Shown here: one piece after another, positions 22,202-31,971 of the stretch
Position numbering within the stretch: the stretch's first letter is position 1
How the letters are laid out: each line of letters starts with the position of its first letter
Origin: Robiginitomaculum sp.
GTDB taxonomy: Bacteria; Pseudomonadota; Alphaproteobacteria; Caulobacterales; Maricaulaceae
Length of the DNA: 64,000 nucleotides
Assembly (NCBI GenBank): GCA_026982415.1
Contig: JALSHE010000058.1
Coordinates: 1-64,000 of the forward strand
Reading direction: 5' to 3'
Notes under the pieces: generated by a model
What the model saw: only the letters and a program-made list of their open reading frames with translations
What the model was told of the DNA's origin: nothing
Databases searched by the model: none
Position numbers and translations under genes: made by a program

Positions 22202-23182
22202 ATGGAAAGTAAAGCAAATTTCGCTGTTATAGGTGCCTTTGTCCTTGTCTCCTTATTTGGCATTGTGGCGTTTTTCTCATATATCAGCGGTCGTCAATTT
22301 GATGACGAATATGACCATTATATTGTCGAATATGTCACCCCGCCGCGCGGTATTGCCGTTGGTAGCGAAGTACGGTTTAACGGCCTGAAAATGGGTGAGG
22401 TGACCAAAACCATCCTCGATAAAGATGATGCGGGGAAAGTCCTTGTCTATATTCAGGTTCAGGCGGACACGCCCGTTCACATAGATAGTTACGCACAAAA
22501 TGAACCGCTCGGCCTAACGGGCCTTAGTTATATCCAATTATATGCTGGCAAATCGGGACAAAGGTTTGATTTCACTGCATTGGGTGATGAAATCCCCCAC
22601 ATTGAAGGGCGCGGCAGTACCTTTGACAATCTACTTGGTGGGAGTGAGTCGGTTATTGAAAATGTTAACTTAGCTCTATCGCGCGCCGTAAATATCCTAA
22701 GCCCTGAGGCGGTGGCAGATTTACACAGTATTTTGGCAAATATCAATATTATCACGAGCAAGGTCGCTGGAGTTGATATAACTAGTGAACGTATTGACGA
22801 GTTTATGAAAGTGGTTGAACAAGCTGCGCTCGATTTTTCTACAGCATCTTTGGCGGTTGACACCACTGCCAAAGATGTATCAAAATTGCTCGCAGGCGAC
22901 GGCGTCAACAATGTGCTTGTACAGGCTGAAAAAGCCCTAAAGGCGGCGGAAAACACTCTAGAGGAATACGCATTATTAGCTCAAGATGGTCGGGAGTTGT
23001 CGGAAGAAGCACGCAAAACCCTAGATCAATTCGCGACGACTGGCTTGCAGGACTTATCTTTGGCTATGGCGGATTTAAAAACCCTTGTCGATTCTCTAAA
23101 CCGAGTGTCCGCTGATCTCGAACGTAGTCCAATTGAGTTTATTGTTGGTCAGGAGAAAGAAATTACGGAGTTGCCACAATGA
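22202..23182 (+). CDS. mlaD: MCE-domain substrate-binding protein (MlaD-like)
   Basis: Starts MESKANFAVIGAFVLVSLFGI; MCE motif PPRGIAVGSEVRFNGLKMGEV. Confidence 0.9.
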   Translation: MESKANFAVIGAFVLVSLFGIVAFFSYISGRQFDDEYDHYIVEYVTPPRGIAVGSEVRFNGLKMGEVTKTILDKDDAGKVLVYIQVQADTPVHIDSYAQNEPLGLTGLSYIQLYAGKSGQRFDFTALGDEIPHIEGRGSTFDNLLGGSESVIENVNLALSRAVNILSPEAVADLHSILANINIITSKVAGVDITSERIDEFMKVVEQAALDFSTASLAVDTTAKDVSKLLAGDGVNNVLVQAEKALKAAENTLEEYALLAQDGRELSEEARKTLDQFATTGLQDLSLAMADLKTLVDSLNRVSADLERSPIEFIVGQEKEITELPQ

Positions 23183-23811
23183 AATATTTAAACCGCATCA
23201 TTGGTGGTTCTGCCACCATAGTTATGGTATTCGGCTTTTCGTCTTGCATGTCGTTTTTGCCAAAACCAAAGTCCGCCCCAACGGTTTATCGATTGAGCAT
23301 ACCAGTTAATTCATCACAAATGTCAGTTGAAAATAAAATAGTTATTAATATCGGCTTCCCGCAAGCACCGCGCGCATTAAGTGGTACGGACATTGTATTA
23401 TCGCCAGATGGTCGTCGTTTAACAGCCGCAGGCGGTGCGCTTTGGGCGGAGCCTGTACCGAACCAAATACAGCTAGCCCTCATTGATGCGTTGGCGTCAA
23501 ATAAACAGATTACTGGTGTTATGCCAAAGGGGGGAATACGGGCACATTATCGGCTGAACATAGAAATACGGCGGTTTGAAGCCATATTTGATAACGGAGA
23601 AGAGGCAGCTCCCAAAGCCTTGGTGCAGTTAGATCTTACATTAACAGATACCAAAACACGTGAACTGATGGGTAAATACTCCGCGCGCCAAGAAATCAGA
23701 GCGCGGGCCAAGACAGTCTCCGCAATTGTTGATGCACAAGACAGCGCGACAAGCGCGGCTATGGGTGAAATTTCGGATTGGTTAAATAGCTTGGTAGATG
23801 GTAAGTCTTAG
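23179..23811 (+). CDS. ABC-type transport auxiliary lipoprotein (PqiC-like)
   Basis: 210 aa lipoprotein (FSSC lipobox-like), last gene of the MCE operon. Confidence 0.75.
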   Translation: MKYLNRIIGGSATIVMVFGFSSCMSFLPKPKSAPTVYRLSIPVNSSQMSVENKIVINIGFPQAPRALSGTDIVLSPDGRRLTAAGGALWAEPVPNQIQLALIDALASNKQITGVMPKGGIRAHYRLNIEIRRFEAIFDNGEEAAPKALVQLDLTLTDTKTRELMGKYSARQEIRARAKTVSAIVDAQDSATSAAMGEISDWLNSLVDGKS

Positions 23812-23836
23812 AGCTAATCCCGCAATTCAAAAATGA

Positions 23837-24274
23837 TTAAGCTTTAGGTTTGCTTGCGGCGCCGGCAGGTTTGCTCTTACGGGTACATTTACCGTCAAAG
23901 AAAGCGCCGTTAGCAATTGTCAAATGATCTTGCACGAGGTCGGCAAGTACATTCGCAGTTTCAGCCATTTCGATAGTGCTTGCGTCAATTTTTCCGGTGA
24001 CCTTACCGCGAATTAAAACTTTGCCTGCCGTGACTTTGCCATTGACCGAGCCTTGCTCACCAATGGTGAGGTTCGATGCCTTAATATTGCCCTCTACACG
24101 TCCTTCAACTTGTACATCACCGTCCGTACTAATTTCGCCTGTGATAACGAGGTCACGGCTAAGAATTGATGGGGCGTTTGAGGATTTAGCACGCATAGGG
24201 GGTGGGACTTTTTTGCCAGGTTCCGATGGCTTGCTGGTTGCGGGCTTCGCAGAGGGTTGGTTTTTACTGAACAT
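23837..24274 (-). CDS. bactofilin (polymer-forming cytoskeletal protein)
   Basis: 145 aa; SRDLVITGEISTDGDVQVEGRVEGNIKASNLTIGEQGSVNGKV beta-helix repeats. Confidence 0.93.
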   Translation of the reverse strand: MFSKNQPSAKPATSKPSEPGKKVPPPMRAKSSNAPSILSRDLVITGEISTDGDVQVEGRVEGNIKASNLTIGEQGSVNGKVTAGKVLIRGKVTGKIDASTIEMAETANVLADLVQDHLTIANGAFFDGKCTRKSKPAGAASKPKA

Positions 24275-25478
24275 ATTGACCGGCTTTCATAAATAGTTTT
24301 GGATTATAGGTACGGTTTTCAAACAGAACTTCATAATGTAAGTGTGTGCTTGTAGACCGACCCGACGACCCCATGCCAGCGATTTCTTCGCCTTTTTCAA
24401 GTTTTTGCCCGCGCTTCACATAAGTTTTTTCAAGATGCGCGTATCTGGTCATAAAGCCATGACCATGATTTATCTCTACAACTAGGCCGTAACCGTTTCG
24501 CCTACCGACAAATTTAACTTTCCCGTCTGCCGTAGCAATAATTGGTGCTAGTTTGTAGGAGGCTATATCCATGCCTGAATGCATGGTTGGACGCTTGGTA
24601 AACGGGTCTTTTCGACGCCCGTATTGGCTGGTCACATAATTCTCTGCGTCAATTGGGTATGCAAGCGGCACTGCGTTTAGTGCTTTCTCAAGTGCTTCTA
24701 TTTCAGTTGAGCGGGCTTTTATCGCCTCAAGTCGCGGTAAAAAAGCGCCAGGTTTAAGCATTGTTTTGTCACCGATTTCGACGAGAGGGCCGCCCATGCC
24801 GCCGCCGCCATTTTGCAAGATTTTCTCAAGAGGAAGGCCGGTAGACCGTAATATTGCCCTTGCCGTTTCGATACGGCTTTGGATTTTGTGCTCACCATCA
24901 TTCAGTATTTTGTTTTGGTCTAGTTCAAGGTTTACCAGTGAAGCATCCAGTATAGTGCCTGTGGTCAAGCTACCGCGCTGATCAAATTTGATGCGGGGTT
25001 GGCGTTCGATGACATCTGCAATGGTGGGTGCCATAAGGACTTCGCTTGAAGCATATTTGGTCGAATTCAACTCTTCATCCGTCGGGATTATGCCGCCTTT
25101 GGCGATCATGTTGACGATTGTGTTGTGCTTGTCTTCAAAATGTTGAGCGGCCAATTCAAACTGTTCTTGTTGTTGGATTAATAGAGCGCGGGCGTCTTGC
25201 TCTTGCGCTTCAATATCGACCAGATAGCGCTCATATTGGGCTTTTTGCACCATGAGTTCCTTGGTCGACGAGCGCAGGGGACTTTGACCCCATAAAACAT
25301 TGAAAAATGTAAACAAAAACCAAGCTGCGACCATTAATGCAGCCGCAGAAATGGATATTTGCGCACGGGTTGTCAGAATGAAATAGTCCACACGTCCCCC
25401 GGTTCTGTGAATGAACTGGCGTTCAGGGAACGTTTTCAACATATGTTCTCGTAAACTTGATTGCGAAATATCTAGCAT
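24264..25478 (-). CDS. M23-family metallopeptidase (LytM domain)
   Basis: 404 aa; TM, coiled coil, HSGMDIA...GYGLVVEINHGHGFMTRYAHLEK...GSSGRSTSTHLHYEV. Confidence 0.94.
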   Translation of the reverse strand: MLDISQSSLREHMLKTFPERQFIHRTGGRVDYFILTTRAQISISAAALMVAAWFLFTFFNVLWGQSPLRSSTKELMVQKAQYERYLVDIEAQEQDARALLIQQQEQFELAAQHFEDKHNTIVNMIAKGGIIPTDEELNSTKYASSEVLMAPTIADVIERQPRIKFDQRGSLTTGTILDASLVNLELDQNKILNDGEHKIQSRIETARAILRSTGLPLEKILQNGGGGMGGPLVEIGDKTMLKPGAFLPRLEAIKARSTEIEALEKALNAVPLAYPIDAENYVTSQYGRRKDPFTKRPTMHSGMDIASYKLAPIIATADGKVKFVGRRNGYGLVVEINHGHGFMTRYAHLEKTYVKRGQKLEKGEEIAGMGSSGRSTSTHLHYEVLFENRTYNPKLFMKAGQYVQ

Positions 25479-25598
25479 AGTTCCCCGGGTTTATGGCACT
25501 CGTGATTATAAGACAGAACGTTTAACAAGTTTTCAAGAAAAAACCAGACTTATATTTGAAAAAAACATATTTTTGGTGAATGTTGTGTAATCACCTAT

Positions 25599-26399
25599 CT
25601 ATAGTTGGTAAAAGGAAGTCGGCATCCCGGCTAAACTGCGGGCTGCGTCGTTAAATGGTGGCTTTAAAGCGCCCTTATAATAGGTTTGTACAAGAGTTTT
25701 GAAAGTGTTTTCAGGATTGCTATTCTCTCTGTCGCAAATATGCGTAAACCAGCGTGTGCCTGCCGCCACATGGGGAATTTCTTCGTCGTAGATAATGCCG
25801 AGAATTTTGGCACTTTTTACATCCGACACACTTTTCAATTTTTCAATCATACCAGGCGTTACGTCTAACCCACGGGCTTCCAACACCATAGGGGCAATGA
25901 CCAAGCGGGCGGCCAGGTCATGAGAAGTTTTCAGCGCGGCTTGCCAAAGACCGTTATGGGCTGTCAAAGTGCCGTAATGGCTACCCAATTCTAGCAAGCG
26001 TTCGTTGATCATGGTGAAATGACGAGCTTCATCTGCGCACACGCCGACCCAGTCACTGATAAACTCTCTACGTTTATCATCCGCAATGCGTGGACTATTG
26101 GCAAAGCGCGCCACCATGTCTGCGGCGAGATCAATTGCATTAAATTCTATATGAGCAATTGCATGCAAGAGAGCGATGCGCCCTGCCTGTGTACCAATGC
26201 GTCTTCGCTTGACATCCCTAGGATCAACCAGTTCCGGCAGTGTAGGTCTGCCCGGAATATCAGGGGTGTTTGCGTCGTGAATATTTGAGATATTAACGTT
26301 TTTATTTTTCCATTGTGCGCACATAAAGTGAGCCGCAGCGACTTTATCGGCAGGCTCTGCGCTCTTTAGTACGGCAATGGCCAGATTTTTAACCGTCAT
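25599..26399 (-). CDS. DUF455 / ferritin-like domain protein
   Basis: 266 aa; HAIAHIEFNAIDLAADM, DEARHFTMINERL and YDEEIPHVAAGTRWF resemble the DUF455 family. Confidence 0.82.
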   Translation of the reverse strand: MTVKNLAIAVLKSAEPADKVAAAHFMCAQWKNKNVNISNIHDANTPDIPGRPTLPELVDPRDVKRRRIGTQAGRIALLHAIAHIEFNAIDLAADMVARFANSPRIADDKRREFISDWVGVCADEARHFTMINERLLELGSHYGTLTAHNGLWQAALKTSHDLAARLVIAPMVLEARGLDVTPGMIEKLKSVSDVKSAKILGIIYDEEIPHVAAGTRWFTHICDRENSNPENTFKTLVQTYYKGALKPPFNDAARSLAGMPTSFYQL

Positions 26400-26884
26400 T
26401 ATTGGGTGCCTTGTGCCGCTTCCAATACGGCTTCCGCATGATTTTTAACGCGAACTTTACGCCAAATTTGGGCTATCTTACCGTCGGCATCTATGAGAAA
26501 TGTAGAGCGTTCAATGCCCATATATTCGCGGCCATAAAGTTTTTTCAAAACCCAAATGCCGTAAGCCTCACAAACTTCACCGTCCTCGTCGGCGGCTAAA
26601 ATCATTTTCAAATCGTGTTTGGCTATGAATTTGTCATGGCGGGCAACAGAATCTTTGGAAATTCCTATTATTTTAACGCCAAGTGTATCAAAGTCTTTTT
26701 TCAAGGACGTAAACGCTATAGCTTCGGTCGTACAACCCGGCGTCATATCTTTGGGATAGAAAAACAGGACAACCATGTTTCCGCGTAAACTTGATAGCGT
26801 TATTTCACTATTGCCTTTGCCAACTTCGGCTGTCGGCAACGTGAAATCCGGTGCGAGCTTTCCCCGTGTTAGTTCAATTTCCAA
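26399..26884 (-). CDS. bcp: thioredoxin-dependent peroxiredoxin, Bcp/PrxQ type
   Basis: 161 aa; FYPKDMTPGCTTEAIAF motif. Confidence 0.93.
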   Translation of the reverse strand: MEIELTRGKLAPDFTLPTAEVGKGNSEITLSSLRGNMVVLFFYPKDMTPGCTTEAIAFTSLKKDFDTLGVKIIGISKDSVARHDKFIAKHDLKMILAADEDGEVCEAYGIWVLKKLYGREYMGIERSTFLIDADGKIAQIWRKVRVKNHAEAVLEAAQGTQ

Positions 26885-26914
26885 AACATTCTCCTATAAT
26901 ACTTGGATTTTGCT

Positions 26915-29900
26915 ATGAGTGAAAAAACAGGCAAAGACAAGCCGACAAAGAAAAAAGACAATATAGAGCCTGAAATTCGGTCTTGGTTTGTTAGCATTGG
27001 CCTGGAATTTGCCAGTGTCGTTATGACGCTTGCCTTGGTTTGGTTGGCGGGATTGGCATTGCTGATGACACGGACTTCTGTGGATCTAGAGTTTGTCAAA
27101 CCCCATTATGAACATTGGTTTTCCCAAGCATTTGACGGTAAAACTACAGAAATCGACAGCTACTCCGCCCGCTGGATACAGGAGCAAGGGGTGGTCGAAA
27201 TACTAGCCAAGGGGGTACACATTCTTTCTGCGGACGGTACGGGGCAGACCATAAAGGATGTTCGCGGAAAGTTTCGTATCAAGAACAACTTATTCGTAAC
27301 GCCTGAAATCGTCAGCTTAAGCATAAATGGTGGCGCATTAACAATTGTACGCAGTACGGATAAATCTATGCAGGTCTCTCTGGGCACCCCCGCAACTTTG
27401 GGAAATGTTGCTGCCATTTGGCAAACCGATAAAGTCTCTGAGGGGGGCGATCTATTTGGGCAAATTGAAAATATTACTGTGACTGCGGCAGATGTTTATT
27501 TTCAAGATAAATTCAATAGTTTGGACGTGCAGTTTAACGATTTAAGCGGGTCATTTTCGCATAATGACGGGAAAGTGTGGATGGATGCAGTTGGCGTTCT
27601 TGTTATGGGCAACAACAATGAGGCCGCATTTAATCTGGAAATACAAACTACGCCCGATTTAGAAACTCTTAATGTAAGCCTTGATGTTAATAATCTTGTT
27701 CCGGCCAGAATAGCGCCTAAGCGTGGGCCGGTAGCAATCTTATCTAGGCTTGAAGCTCCAATAGATTTGAACGCTATTATTTCTACCAAACGCGGCGTTG
27801 GCGTAGAGAACTTACAAGTGAACCTGATTGCCGGGGAGGGGCGCCTGAAAACTGGCCCGAGTTACAAACCGTTTACCCATGCACGTATCGCAGCCAGTTA
27901 CGGGGCATCCGCTAAAGAGATAATTATACAAATGCTCGAAGTGGAAAGTGAGGCACTGGATATTGTCGCGTCAGGCCATTTAGACAATCCGTCCAGCGGT
28001 GTTCTCGGTTTCTTTTTGCAAGATATTGGGTTTAATGTTGACATCAAGTCAGCTCGCCTGAACCCTGGGACTAGGTTTGATGGACCGGTGTCGGTTGGCT
28101 CCAGTCAGTTGACGGGGGTATATAATTGGGATCAGCAAAGTGTGGATTTCAGTAAACTTGCTTTGGATTTTGGCGCATTTAAAACAGATATTTCGGCTGG
28201 TTTGAAACGTGATGATGCCGGGAATTTCACCAACATTACCGCAGACGGAAACATCAGGGGTGCCGTTAATCGCAAGCAATTATTGGGGTTTTGGCCAAAG
28301 GATTTCGTCATCGGGGGACGAAATTGGGTGGCCAATTCTTTGCGAGCGGGAAGCGTTATAAATATTAAAATCCATGCTGCGCTAGATGCTCAGGACATCA
28401 AAAACAAAAGAATTGCTGACGAGCATTTAAAAGTGCAATTCGATGCTAATAATGTCGTCGTCCGATATATACCCCAAATGCCTTGGCTGCGGAATGGGGC
28501 AGGGTACGGGGTATTACGGGGTAATAAGCTAAACTTTCATATTACCAAAGGTAATGTAGACGAATTGAGCCTGAACAATGGCAAGGTCACTATCCCTAAA
28601 TTGAGTCCCCGGGGGGGAGATTTTACACTTGCGTTGCAGGCTACAGGCAGTGTTGGCGAAATGCTCAGGATTAGTAATTTTCCGCCCTTTGAGGTTTCCA
28701 ATAGATTTGGTCTGGATTCCACTGCTTTTGATGGTACAGGCGTAATTGATATGCATATCACGCGACCACTATTGGTGAAATTTGACCCAAAACGAATTCT
28801 CTATGAATTGTCCGGTCAGTTCACGGGGGTTGGAATCCCTGTTGGTATAGGCAATCAAAGATTGAACGACGGGACTATTTCCCTGCAAGCAGATAAACGA
28901 GCGATCACGATTTCTGGGCCAGTAAAACTGGGTAAATGGCAAGCCGTTTTGGATTGGCAAAAGCCACTTGAATTCCGAGATACGCCCGCAAGCTACACGC
29001 TCGTTGGCAAGATAACCCGGAATGATTTGGACGCTTTTGGAATAGGGTTACGCCGCCATTTCGGCGGCGAGGTTGGTTTGCATATCAGCGGTGAATGGGA
29101 TGGTGTATCCAGTAATCAAGCTGATATTTTTGCCAATTTCAAACAAGCTGACATCAATATTGGTAGCCTTTGGCACAAACCTACAGATGTTGATGGCACG
29201 TTGGCTGGGCGGCTTACTTTAGACCCCGTGGGAGGTGGCCGTATTGATAATTTAGAAATAATTTCAGAGGGGTTGGGTATTAAAGGGGCGGTAGCTTTGG
29301 CGAAAAACTTCCAGCTAATTTCCCTAGACTTGCCGACCACTAAAATTGCTGGATTGGTTGATGCTAATATTTCGGCGCGGCCAATAGGAAATGGTGTATT
29401 GTCTGTAGCTGTGGACGGCAGTTATTTGAATATAGAACCGTGGGTGAGCAAGGCGTTCAATACCCAGTCCAGTTCGGTCGCGTTCCCAGTAGAGTTGACG
29501 GCTAAACTTAAGCAACTCGCATTGGAAGAAAATTATGCTTTAGCGGATGCAAATATCAGGTTTTCCCAATCAGGAAAAAACATCTCTAATGCAAGCTTAA
29601 CCGGGTTAAGGCCAGGCGGCGTGTTTTTAACCGAAATCACCAGCGACAGCGATGTAAGCATGCGCAAAGTGCGCGTAGAAGTACCAGATGCTTCGGTGGC
29701 TATGCTCAACTTTCTCGGGCTTGGCAATATTGAAGGCGGTATATTGCAAATAGACGGGAAACTGCCGCCTGCAGGTAAGCAGGGCGGGTTATCGGGTGAA
29801 ATGAAGCTGCAAAAATTTACATTGATTCGCGCACCCGCTTTCACACAAATACTTTCGCTTGCCTCCTTGCAAGGCCTTTCAGATACATTCAGTGGTGGTG

Positions 29901-30310
29901 GGCTTAAATTCAACGAAATGGAGATGCAATTCGCGCTCAAGGACGGTGTTTTGAAAATACGAGAGGGTCGTGCTTCCGGGCCGGCTCTTGGCCTAACGGG
30001 TGAGGGAGATATTGGCATTACATCAAGAACTGTAGATTTTAACGGAGTGCTAGTGCCGTCCTATACGGTAAACTCCATCCTCGGCGACATTCCAGTGCTC
30101 GGCGATATTCTAGTCGGCAAGAAAGGCGAGGGCGTGTTCGCCCTCAATTATTCAGTCAAAGGCCCGTTCGCCAAGACTCAGATCGCCGTCAATCCACTAT
30201 CGGCTCTGACGCCGGGTTTCTTACGCCGGATATTTGATGTGAAACGCGATAAAATCATTGATCCCGAAATAGCGGATTTGATTAAGGAGCAAAAAAAGAA
30301 AGACAAGTGA
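26915..30310 (+). CDS. large AsmA-like / YhdP-family (DUF3971-type) envelope protein
   Basis: ~1131 aa with N-terminal TM and AsmA-like C-terminus (GLTGEGDIGITSRTVDFNGVLVPSYTVNSILGDIPVLGDILVGKKGEGVFALNYSVKG). Confidence 0.83.
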   Translation: MSEKTGKDKPTKKKDNIEPEIRSWFVSIGLEFASVVMTLALVWLAGLALLMTRTSVDLEFVKPHYEHWFSQAFDGKTTEIDSYSARWIQEQGVVEILAKGVHILSADGTGQTIKDVRGKFRIKNNLFVTPEIVSLSINGGALTIVRSTDKSMQVSLGTPATLGNVAAIWQTDKVSEGGDLFGQIENITVTAADVYFQDKFNSLDVQFNDLSGSFSHNDGKVWMDAVGVLVMGNNNEAAFNLEIQTTPDLETLNVSLDVNNLVPARIAPKRGPVAILSRLEAPIDLNAIISTKRGVGVENLQVNLIAGEGRLKTGPSYKPFTHARIAASYGASAKEIIIQMLEVESEALDIVASGHLDNPSSGVLGFFLQDIGFNVDIKSARLNPGTRFDGPVSVGSSQLTGVYNWDQQSVDFSKLALDFGAFKTDISAGLKRDDAGNFTNITADGNIRGAVNRKQLLGFWPKDFVIGGRNWVANSLRAGSVINIKIHAALDAQDIKNKRIADEHLKVQFDANNVVVRYIPQMPWLRNGAGYGVLRGNKLNFHITKGNVDELSLNNGKVTIPKLSPRGGDFTLALQATGSVGEMLRISNFPPFEVSNRFGLDSTAFDGTGVIDMHITRPLLVKFDPKRILYELSGQFTGVGIPVGIGNQRLNDGTISLQADKRAITISGPVKLGKWQAVLDWQKPLEFRDTPASYTLVGKITRNDLDAFGIGLRRHFGGEVGLHISGEWDGVSSNQADIFANFKQADINIGSLWHKPTDVDGTLAGRLTLDPVGGGRIDNLEIISEGLGIKGAVALAKNFQLISLDLPTTKIAGLVDANISARPIGNGVLSVAVDGSYLNIEPWVSKAFNTQSSSVAFPVELTAKLKQLALEENYALADANIRFSQSGKNISNASLTGLRPGGVFLTEITSDSDVSMRKVRVEVPDASVAMLNFLGLGNIEGGILQIDGKLPPAGKQGGLSGEMKLQKFTLIRAPAFTQILSLASLQGLSDTFSGGGLKFNEMEMQFALKDGVLKIREGRASGPALGLTGEGDIGITSRTVDFNGVLVPSYTVNSILGDIPVLGDILVGKKGEGVFALNYSVKGPFAKTQIAVNPLSALTPGFLRRIFDVKRDKIIDPEIADLIKEQKKKDK

Positions 30311-30399
30311 TAAGAGAATTATTCATAATACTGCCGCCTGTCTGCTTTGTTCTTGCCGCTAGCGCCGGGCTTCTGTATAGCCTGTTTCAAACCATCTAA
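30307..30399 (+). CDS. candidate 30-aa hydrophobic small protein
   Basis: GTG start overlaps upstream stop (GTGA); reads [30 protein letters not shown]; not in the ORF track because it is short. Confidence 0.4.
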   Translation: MIRELFIILPPVCFVLAASAGLLYSLFQTI

Positions 30400-30409
30400 A
30401 GAGATAAAA

Positions 30410-31696
30410 ATGCACGACATAAAAGCCATTCGACAAAATCCTGATGCTTATGATAAAGCATGGGCTAGGCGCGGTCTGGAACCGCAAGCTCAAATCATTC
30501 TCGACAAAGATAGCTTGGTGCGCCAAGCCCTCAAGGTACAGCAAGAAGCCGAAGCGGCGCGCAATAAAGCGTCTAAAATGATTGGAGCGGCCATGGGGCG
30601 CGGCGACAAAGACGAAGCCGAGCGCCTAAAGACCGAAGTCGCAGGCGCTAAGAACGTCATTGCCATGATGAACGAACAAATTGCCTCAGAGAAAGCCATA
30701 CTCACAAGCCTTTTGGCCGGGCTGCCAAATCTACCCGCCGACAATGCGCCAGACGGAGCCGATGAGGACGAAAATGTAGACTTGCGCATATGGGGTGCGC
30801 CAAGAAAATTTGATTTTGAACCTAAGGCTCATGACGATTTAGGACTGGCGCTCCAAGCTCCCAACGCCCCTATGATGGACTTCGAAACCGCCGCCAAAAT
30901 GAGCGGGTCGCGCTTTGTGGTTCTTAGTGGTAAATTGGCAAGGCTAGACCGGGCGCTTGCGGCTTTGATGCTAGATATTCAGACCGAAGAACACGGATAT
31001 ACAGAGGTGGTGCCGCCCGTTTTGGTGCGCGCCAATGCGCTTTACGGTACGGGGCAATTGCCTAAATTTGAAGAAGATATGTTCAAGACCACAGGGGATC
31101 ACTACATGATCTCAACATCAGAAATTTCCCTGACCAATACTGTGCGCGAAAGCATCATCGATGCGGAAAAACTCCCCCTGCGTCTAACCGCCCATACACC
31201 TTGTTTCCGCTCCGAAGCCGGGTCGGCTGGGCGGGATACCAAGGGGATGATCCGCCAACACCAATTTAACAAGGTCGAGCTTGTGTCTATTGTAAAGCCC
31301 GAAGACAGCGAAGCCGAACACGCCCGCATGATTGGTTGTGCCGAGGAAGTTTTGAAACGGCTGGAACTGCCCTATAAAGCGATTGAATTGTGTACTGGGG
31401 ATCTCGGTTTTGGGGCGCGTAAGACTTACGATATTGAGGTTTGGTTGCCGAGCCAGGATTGCTACCGAGAAATATCTAGCGTCTCCAATTGCGGGGACTT
31501 CCAAGCCCGCCGCATGAATGCCCGTTATAAACACGCAGAGAAAGACAATAGATTTGTCCATACGCTCAACGGGTCTGGTTTGGCCGTAGGGCGGACTTTG
31601 GTGGCGGTGCTGGAGAATTATCAAAATGCAGACGGCAGCATCACCGTTCCCAAGGCACTGGTGCCGTATATGGGCGGGGTTGAGGTGGTCAATTGA
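30410..31696 (+). CDS. serS: serine--tRNA ligase
   Basis: Start [23 protein letters not shown] at 30410; class II motifs [26 protein letters not shown]. Confidence 0.96.
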   Translation: MHDIKAIRQNPDAYDKAWARRGLEPQAQIILDKDSLVRQALKVQQEAEAARNKASKMIGAAMGRGDKDEAERLKTEVAGAKNVIAMMNEQIASEKAILTSLLAGLPNLPADNAPDGADEDENVDLRIWGAPRKFDFEPKAHDDLGLALQAPNAPMMDFETAAKMSGSRFVVLSGKLARLDRALAALMLDIQTEEHGYTEVVPPVLVRANALYGTGQLPKFEEDMFKTTGDHYMISTSEISLTNTVRESIIDAEKLPLRLTAHTPCFRSEAGSAGRDTKGMIRQHQFNKVELVSIVKPEDSEAEHARMIGCAEEVLKRLELPYKAIELCTGDLGFGARKTYDIEVWLPSQDCYREISSVSNCGDFQARRMNARYKHAEKDNRFVHTLNGSGLAVGRTLVAVLENYQNADGSITVPKALVPYMGGVEVVN

Positions 31697-31734
31697 TGTC
31701 TAATCATCATTGTTGTGAGCGCGGTGTGCCTCGC

Positions 31735-31919
31735 TGGTATCCAAGCCCCTCACCTTGTTCCTCTCCCACCGGGAGAGGAGACTGTGCCGCAAATACCAAT
31801 ATTATCTCGGACATAGGGTGAAAATGTTAAAACAAAACCGAACACTTGAAATAAAAAAAACTGTTTCCACACCGTCTCCTCTCCTTTGGGGAGAGGAACA
31901 AGGTGAGGGGGTAAGGTGT
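31735..31919. repeat. REPIN/MITE-like palindromic element, copy A
   Basis: CCCCTCACCTTGTTCCTCTCCC...GGGAGAGG at left and the inverted GGGGAGAGGAACAAGGTGAGGGG at right; second copy at 62406-62591. Confidence 0.85.
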
Positions 31920-31971
31920 CAGAGATTGAGCACTATTTCGGCCATATATATATTGGGAGAGGTAAATTAAC

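Noticed and set aside
31755-31970. 71-aa ORF and overlapping minus ORF 31827-32147
   Set aside because: They run through the palindromic repeat and into surE; typical repeat-derived spurious ORFs.
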